7,471 bases of DNA from Legionella_A sp049239925 (GTDB taxonomy: Bacteria; Pseudomonadota; Gammaproteobacteria; Legionellales; Legionellaceae). The stretch is taken from the NCBI GenBank assembly GCA_049239925.1, contig JBMLTO010000003.1, positions 1-7,471 on the forward strand. Direction: 5' to 3'. Under the pieces are notes generated by a model. That model saw only the letters and a program-made list of their open reading frames with translations. It was not told where the DNA came from and made no database searches. Below are positions 7,110 to 7,471 of this stretch, in pieces. The translations under genes and the position numbers were made by a program. The first letter of the stretch is position 1, and each line of letters starts with the position of its first letter.

Positions 7110-7185
7110 TCCCTGGTAGCTCAGTCGGTAGAGCGGATGACTGTTAATCATTAGGTCGGCGGTTCGAGTCCGTCCCGGGGAGCCA
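7110..7185 (+). tRNA. tRNA-Asn (anticodon GTT)
   Basis: The 76-nt sequence folds as a complete cloverleaf. The acceptor TCCCTGG pairs with CCGGGGA (one T-G wobble), the D-arm contains AGCTCAGTCGGTAGAGC, the anticodon loop is CTGTTAA with GTT at 7143-7145, and the T-arm is GGCGG-TTCGAGT-CCGTC. The discriminator is G, and the CCA end is encoded in the DNA (7183-7185). It decodes AAC/AAU. It is a single tRNA with its own promoter. No T-run terminator is visible after it; GCCAA/TTGGC (7182-7186/7201-7205) can pair weakly. tRNA 3' ends are frequent integration sites. Confidence 0.98.
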
Positions 7186-7352
7186 AGCCTAGCAATAGTT
7201 TTGGCACTCTAGATCGATAAGCCACTACCCTCTCGGTGACACTGGTGGGACAGTTAAACACAACAAACCACAATAAAACCATCCTAAATCAATCACTCTT
7301 TAACTAAAAACCTTAATCAGTTTCAATCGTCTTTTATTGCCTTATTTTACAC

Positions 7353-7399
7353 AAAACAGAGACTGTTTTTGGGGCTATTGTCCCTTAAGTGTCCCAAAA
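7353..7399. repeat. Nested inverted repeats with paired TGTCCC motifs
   Basis: AAAACAG (7353-7359) and CTGTTTT (7363-7369) form a perfect 7-bp stem with loop AGA. TTTTGGG (7367-7373) and CCCAAAA (7393-7399) form a second, mutually exclusive 7-bp stem whose 19-nt loop contains one whole TGTCCC (7379-7384); the second copy (7390-7395) runs into the right arm. The two alternatives share TTT, so they could act as a switch, or simply mark overlapping protein-binding sites. Confidence 0.6.
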
Positions 7400-7454
7400 G
7401 ATAATATAAATAGTTTAATATAGCATTACCCACTAACCATTAGACGTTAAATTT

Positions 7455-7463
7455 TGCTAGAAT
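7455..7463 (+). promoter_or_regulatory. Extended -10 promoter element at the right edge
   Basis: TGCTAGAAT is an extended -10 (TGN plus TAGAAT) pointing right, toward sequence outside the window. No good -35 is visible 16-18 bp upstream, which extended -10 promoters can tolerate. It may drive the next gene. Confidence 0.35.
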
Positions 7464-7471
7464 CCGTGGTT

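Larger units (their letters stand above)
7186..7471. other. Non-coding region after tRNA-Asn, rich in repeats; possible integrative-element junction
   Basis: I find no credible ORF in these 286 nt. They hold GGGACA at 7247-7252, the inverse motif TGTCCC at 7379-7384 and 7390-7395 (11 bp apart, one helical turn), and several inverted repeats around 7353-7399. This layout beside a tRNA 3' end resembles the attachment and arm-type sites that precede tyrosine integrase genes. No integrase or second att copy is in the window, so the assignment is inferred. A plain intergenic spacer is the alternative. Confidence 0.4.

Noticed and set aside
7151..7282. Minus-strand 43-codon ORF ending in APRDGLEPPT
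   Set aside because: The ending is the well-known false translation of the antisense of a tRNA 3' half; the ORF overlaps tRNA-Asn and has no independent support.
1..7471. Search for CRISPR arrays, insertion sequences and rRNA
   Set aside because: No regularly spaced direct repeats, no transposase motif and no rRNA sequence were seen.

Overview
The window looks like a chromosomal stretch of an AT-rich gammaproteobacterium. Legionella or a close relative is the best guess, judging from protein similarity by eye, a uvrB with no visible SOS box, and a tRNA gene with an encoded CCA. The genus call is an inference, since no rRNA or unambiguous marker is present.

Layout, left to right. Positions 1-262 hold the tail of an unrecognised plus-strand gene that may be frameshifted. 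Positions 362-3350 are a tight three-gene operon on the minus strand, transcribed right to left: a secreted retropepsin-like (RimB/DUF-type 'ATP-dependent zinc protease') protein, an inner-membrane protein with an inactive transglutaminase-like domain fused to seven transmembrane helices, and a RimK-related ATP-grasp ligase. Both internal junctions are TAATG stop/start overlaps. A 328-nt gap with small inverted repeats follows, and then uvrB (3679-5664, minus). Divergently from uvrB comes a class I aminotransferase of the aspartate/prephenate type (5774-6955, plus), which ends in a clear intrinsic terminator. A strong tRNA promoter and tRNA-Asn(GTT) follow at 7071-7185. The last 286 nt carry no credible ORF but are dense in inverted repeats and TGTCCC/GGGACA motifs, ending in an extended -10 that points out of the window.

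How the genes work together: uvrB (nucleotide-excision repair), the aminotransferase and tRNA-Asn are unlinked housekeeping functions. The three-gene operon is the most interesting block. Its parts fall on both sides of the inner membrane: protease-like protein in the periplasm, transglutaminase-like sensor domain in the periplasm on a membrane anchor, and an ATP-dependent carboxylate-amine ligase in the cytoplasm. This arrangement suggests a peptide or amino-acid tagging system whose substrate is unknown. The region right of tRNA-Asn looks like the junction of an integrative element or its integrase control region, but no integrase lies inside the window, so that remains a hypothesis. A perfect 14-bp inverted repeat buried in the start of uvrB is a further unexplained structure.
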